From Chitinophaga sp. 180180018-3 (GTDB lineage: Bacteria > Bacteroidota > Bacteroidia > Chitinophagales > Chitinophagaceae): 5,000 bases of DNA. Positions 1 through 5,000 of this stretch are shown here, piece by piece (position 1 is the first letter of the stretch; each line of letters opens with the position of its first letter). The stretch covers positions 6,730,001-6,735,000 of the forward strand of contig NZ_CP140772.1 in the NCBI RefSeq assembly GCF_037893185.1, given 5' to 3'. Position numbers and translations under genes: made by a program. Under the pieces are notes generated by a model. That model was given only the letters and a program-made list of their open reading frames with translations, did not search any database and was not told the origin of the DNA.

Positions 1-2410
<2,410 letters not shown>

Positions 2411-2434
2411 TATTTTTGTCCCAGATATTACTAC

Positions 2435-2447
2435 CTGAATACAACTT
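2435..2447 (-). other. 5' arm of pre-23S processing stem
   Basis: On the minus strand this reads AAGTTGTATTCAG, the exact reverse complement of the 13 nt found just downstream of the other 23S copy (3123-3111). In each operon the equivalent 5' and 3' arms would pair and bring the ends of 23S together, the classic substrate for RNase III maturation. Just upstream, AAAATT (from about 2455) can also pair with AATTTT beyond the other arm, so the helix probably continues past a bulge. Its presence shows that the leader next to copy A is an authentic 23S leader. Confidence 0.8.
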
Positions 2448-2468
2448 GCAAAAATTTTGCTTTTCCCA

Positions 2469-2483
2469 ATATGTCAAAGAACT
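2469..2483 (-). promoter_or_regulatory. boxA-like antitermination motif, 23S-proximal
   Basis: Minus strand AGTTCTTTGACATAT, matching 13 of 15 positions of the upstream motif at 2580-2566. It resembles the boxA core (CTTTRACA) bound by NusB/S10 in rRNA antitermination complexes. A boxA before 23S as well as before 16S is usual in rRNA operons. This one would normally sit at the end of the 16S-23S spacer. Function is inferred from motif and position. Confidence 0.6.
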
Positions 2484-2485
2484 TA

Positions 2486-2531
2486 AGCTCTTAGCTGTTC
2501 GCTATTAGCTGTTAGCTGATGTGTGAGAGCT
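2486..2531 (-). repeat. AGCT-rich short repeat cluster in leader
   Basis: The plus strand holds TTAGCTGTT at 2491-2499 and 2505-2513 and TTAGCTGAT at 2512-2520, so three near-identical 9-mers overlap or nearly touch. The cluster is bounded by a 6-bp inverted repeat: AGCTCT on the transcript at 2531-2526 and AGAGCT at 2491-2486. The transcript could therefore form a stem enclosing the repeats. It lies between the two boxA-like motifs, where a 16S gene and tRNAs would normally be. It may be a mobile or slippage-prone intergenic repeat, or a scar of the rearrangement. Confidence 0.55.
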
Positions 2532-2538
2532 GATCTCC

Positions 2539-2555
2539 GTAACCCTTCCGGTTAC
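2539..2555 (-). other. Leader hairpin
   Basis: A perfect 6-bp inverted repeat, GTAACC and GGTTAC, around a 5-nt loop. On the transcript it reads GUAACC-GGAAG-GGUUAC. It lies just after the first boxA-like motif, where boxB-like stems often follow in rRNA leaders. No U-tract follows, so it is not an intrinsic terminator. The role is inferred from position only. Confidence 0.5.
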
Positions 2556-2565
2556 ACATCCTGTG

Positions 2566-2580
2566 ATTTGTTAAAGAACT
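2566..2580 (-). promoter_or_regulatory. boxA-like antitermination motif, promoter-proximal
   Basis: Minus strand AGTTCTTTAACAAAT, containing CTTTAACA, which is identical to the core of the E. coli rRNA boxA (TGCTCTTTAACA). It starts about 16 nt after the predicted P2 start point, the usual place for an rRNA leader boxA. This strongly suggests that the promoter belongs to an rRNA operon and did not arise by chance in front of 23S. Confidence 0.65.
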
Positions 2581-2601
2581 ATCTTTTTTTCGTTCGGCTT
2601 G

Positions 2602-2634
2602 CAAAGGTAGTGATCATTCATTGAATCACCAAAA
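2602..2634 (-). promoter_or_regulatory. rRNA promoter P2 (Bacteroidota type)
   Basis: The minus strand has TTTTGG at 2634-2629 and TACCTTTG at 2609-2602. This fits the Bacteroidota primary-sigma consensus of TTTG near -33 and TAnnTTTG near -7. Taking TTTG as 2633-2630, the gap is exactly 20 nt, within the usual range. Predicted transcription start is near 2596. A+T-rich DNA lies directly upstream (2635-2700), as is common at strong rRNA promoters. It would transcribe the leader and 23S copy A. Confidence 0.72.
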
Positions 2635-2720
2635 CTTTTTAAAATTTCTTTGCATTTTTAATTGCCTTAATATCAATTCCTTATTTATCAAGATGGTATT
2701 GAATAGTTAACCTGTAACTT

Positions 2721-2730
2721 ATAAAGAACT
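2721..2730 (-). promoter_or_regulatory. Partial boxA-like element after P1
   Basis: Minus strand AGTTCTTTAT, sharing AGTTCTTTA with the boxA motif after P2. It begins 20 nt past the last base of the P1 -7 element, against 22 nt for the P2 pair. Both are followed some bases later by ACAGG. P1 and P2 may therefore be diverged copies of one promoter-leader module. The right part of boxA (ACA) is not conserved, so function is doubtful. Confidence 0.35.
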
Positions 2731-2749
2731 GAATTTTTGAAGCGGACGG

Positions 2750-2781
2750 CAAAGATATACTCTTTACTATTCGCAAACAAA
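2750..2781 (-). promoter_or_regulatory. rRNA promoter P1 (Bacteroidota type)
   Basis: The minus strand has TTTG at 2781-2778 and TATCTTTG at 2757-2750, separated by exactly 20 nt, the same geometry as P2. Predicted start point is near 2744, about 148 nt upstream of the P2 start. Tandem promoters are common at bacterial rRNA operons and allow growth-rate and stringent control. A GC-rich segment (GCCGTCCGC) follows the -7 element, as in stringently controlled promoters, though the link here is inference. Confidence 0.68.
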
Positions 2782-2785
2782 ACTA

Positions 2786-2802
2786 TTTGAGTTTATCTCA
2801 AA
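2786..2802. promoter_or_regulatory. Palindrome next to P1 -33 element
   Basis: A perfect 6-bp inverted repeat, TTTGAG and CTCAAA, separated by TTTAT. It lies 4 bp upstream of the P1 -33 TTTG, where a regulator or the RNA polymerase alpha subunit could bind. It overlaps the first of three phased repeats. No known operator is recognised, and an A+T-rich palindrome this short can arise by chance. Confidence 0.35.
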
Positions 2803-2830
2803 TTACTTTCAAACTTATTTCAAACTTGTA
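2798..2830 (-). repeat. Three phased 11-bp repeats upstream of P1
   Basis: Plus strand units TCAAATTACTT, TCAAACTTATT and TCAAACTTGTA lie head to tail with an 11-bp period. On the transcribed strand this gives a repeated AAGTTTGA-like unit. The period is about one helical turn, so the A/T tracts lie on one face of the DNA, roughly 55-90 bp upstream of the P1 start. This fits an UP-like or bent-DNA activating region or multiple binding sites for one protein. Function is inferred. Confidence 0.45.
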
Positions 2831-2890
2831 ATCAACCTGGAGTTGAATGTATATCCGACAGATCAGTAGTGATCCCCTTTTCTTCATTAT
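2831..2890. other. Spacer between terminator and P1 region
   Basis: No gene is seen. It holds two small inverted repeats: TCAAC/GTTGA at 2832-2836 and 2842-2846, and GATCA/TGATC at 2861-2865 and 2870-2874. The 9-mer GTAGTGATC at 2866-2874 recurs at 2607-2615, where it overlaps the P2 -7 element. All are short and may be chance. Confidence 0.4.
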
Positions 2891-2933
2891 GAGAAAGAAA
2901 AAGAAAAAGTCCTGGCAGGTCACCAGGACTTTT
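2891..2933 (-). terminator. Intrinsic terminator of the upstream 23S-5S operon
   Basis: On the minus strand an 11-bp perfect stem (2933-2923 with 2915-2905) encloses a 7-nt loop at 2922-2916. The stem core is AGTCCTGG/CCAGGACT. Its descending arm runs into a pyrimidine tract broken only by single Cs (TTTTTCTTTTTCTTTC, about 2908-2893). It begins 11 nt after the 3' end of 5S. This is a typical rho-independent end of an rRNA operon and shows that the next promoters start a separate transcription unit. Confidence 0.9.
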
Positions 2934-2944
2934 CTCTTAATAAG

Positions 2945-3055
<111 letters not shown>

Positions 3056-3063
3056 AGATCTTT

Positions 3064-3082
3064 GTTTACTGTTGCAGCAAAC
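3064..3082 (-). other. Hairpin just upstream of 5S
   Basis: On the transcript GUUUGCUG-CAA-CAGUAAAC forms an 8-bp stem with one G-U pair and a 3-nt loop, ending 8 nt before mature 5S. It may help separate or process pre-5S. It has no U-tract, so it is not a terminator. Confidence 0.45.
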
Positions 3083-3110
3083 CCAATAAGATAGACATAC
3101 CGGGAAAATT

Positions 3111-3123
3111 AAGTTGTATTCAG
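3111..3123 (-). other. 3' arm of pre-23S processing stem
   Basis: Minus strand CTGAATACAACTT, a perfect 13-nt complement to the 5' arm found before 23S copy A (2447-2435). It lies about 27 nt past the 23S 3' end. It would pair with the equivalent leader arm of copy B, outside the window, for RNase III cleavage. Following AATTTT (3110-3105) can extend the helix. Confidence 0.8.
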
Positions 3124-3124
3124 T

Positions 3125-3140
3125 GTTATCTTACGATAAC
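3125..3140 (-). other. GNRA-capped hairpin after 23S 3' end
   Basis: On the transcript GUUAUC-GUAA-GAUAAC forms a perfect 6-bp stem with a GUAA (GNRA) tetraloop. It sits between the 23S 3' end and the processing-stem arm, so it would project from the base of the processing stem. It is likely structural, in precursor folding or trimming. No U-tract follows. Confidence 0.55.
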
Positions 3141-3149
3141 GTAACATTA

Positions 3150-5000
<1,851 letters not shown>

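Larger units (their letters stand above)
2411..2596 (-). promoter_or_regulatory. Transcribed leader of 23S copy A
   Basis: About 186 nt of non-coding leader between the predicted P2 start point (near 2596) and the mature 5' end of 23S copy A. In order of transcription it holds a boxA-like motif, a perfect 6-bp hairpin (2555-2539, loop of five), an AGCT-rich repeat cluster (2531-2486), a second boxA-like motif and the 5' arm of the pre-23S processing stem. A normal operon would have leader, 16S, tRNA-Ile/Ala and a second leader here. This stretch looks like an rRNA operon leader joined directly to the final part of a 16S-23S spacer. I found no tRNA cloverleaf and no 16S anti-Shine-Dalgarno end (CCTCCTTT). 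The promoter-proximal origin of the first half and the spacer origin of the second half are inferred. Confidence 0.75.

Noticed and set aside
2607..2874. 9-bp direct repeat GTAGTGATC at 2607-2615 and 2866-2874 as target-site duplication of a mobile element
   Set aside because: The DNA between contains only promoter elements, the phased repeats and small inverted repeats. It has no transposase and no terminal inverted repeats.
2411..2944. tRNA-Ile/tRNA-Ala or a 16S remnant in the spacer
   Set aside because: I found no GTTCGAATC-type T-arm, no CCA-ended cloverleaf and no 16S 3' end motif (GGATCACCTCCTTT) on either strand.

Overview
The whole window is ribosomal RNA DNA on the minus strand. I see no believable protein-coding gene. 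The organism is most likely a member of the Bacteroidota. The two promoter-like sites in the spacer both have the TTTG / TAnnTTTG form typical of that phylum, with exactly 20 nt between the two parts. The AGTTCTTTGACATATTG motif before the 23S gene is, from memory, also typical of Bacteroidota rRNA operons. The A+T-rich spacers fit this. I would not name a genus.

Layout in the direction of transcription (right to left): (1) 5000-3150, 23S rRNA copy B, with its 5' third outside the window. (2) 3149-3056, 23S-5S spacer, holding a GNRA-capped hairpin, the 3' arm of a pre-23S processing stem and a second hairpin just before 5S. (3) 3055-2945, 5S rRNA. (4) 2933-2891, a strong intrinsic terminator. 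(5) 2890-2597, an A+T-rich control region with phased 11-bp repeats, a small palindrome and two tandem promoters (P1 about 2781-2750, P2 about 2634-2602). (6) 2596-2411, a transcribed leader with two boxA-like motifs, a hairpin, an AGCT-rich repeat cluster and the 5' arm of the pre-23S processing stem. (7) 2410-1, 23S rRNA copy A, with its last ~470 nt outside the window.

The notable point is what is missing. A new rRNA promoter and leader follow the 5S and terminator of the upstream operon, but they lead straight into a 23S gene. There is no 16S rRNA and no Ile/Ala tRNA spacer between promoter and 23S. The unit is therefore 23S-5S-terminator-promoters-leader-23S, with a period of 3,621 bp. 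It is either a genuine stand-alone 23S(-5S) operon, made by duplication or by 16S loss, or an assembly join between rRNA copies. The terminator, paired promoters, boxA motifs and matching processing arms form a coherent unit, which favours real DNA. Assembly error at rRNA repeats is common enough that it must be excluded.

The two 23S copies can be compared over 1,379 positions (1-1379 against 3622-5000). By eye they differ at four sites only. Two form a compensatory base-pair change in one helix, and two lie in a single tetraloop. This pattern looks like two functional gene copies under selection rather than sequencing error or decay.
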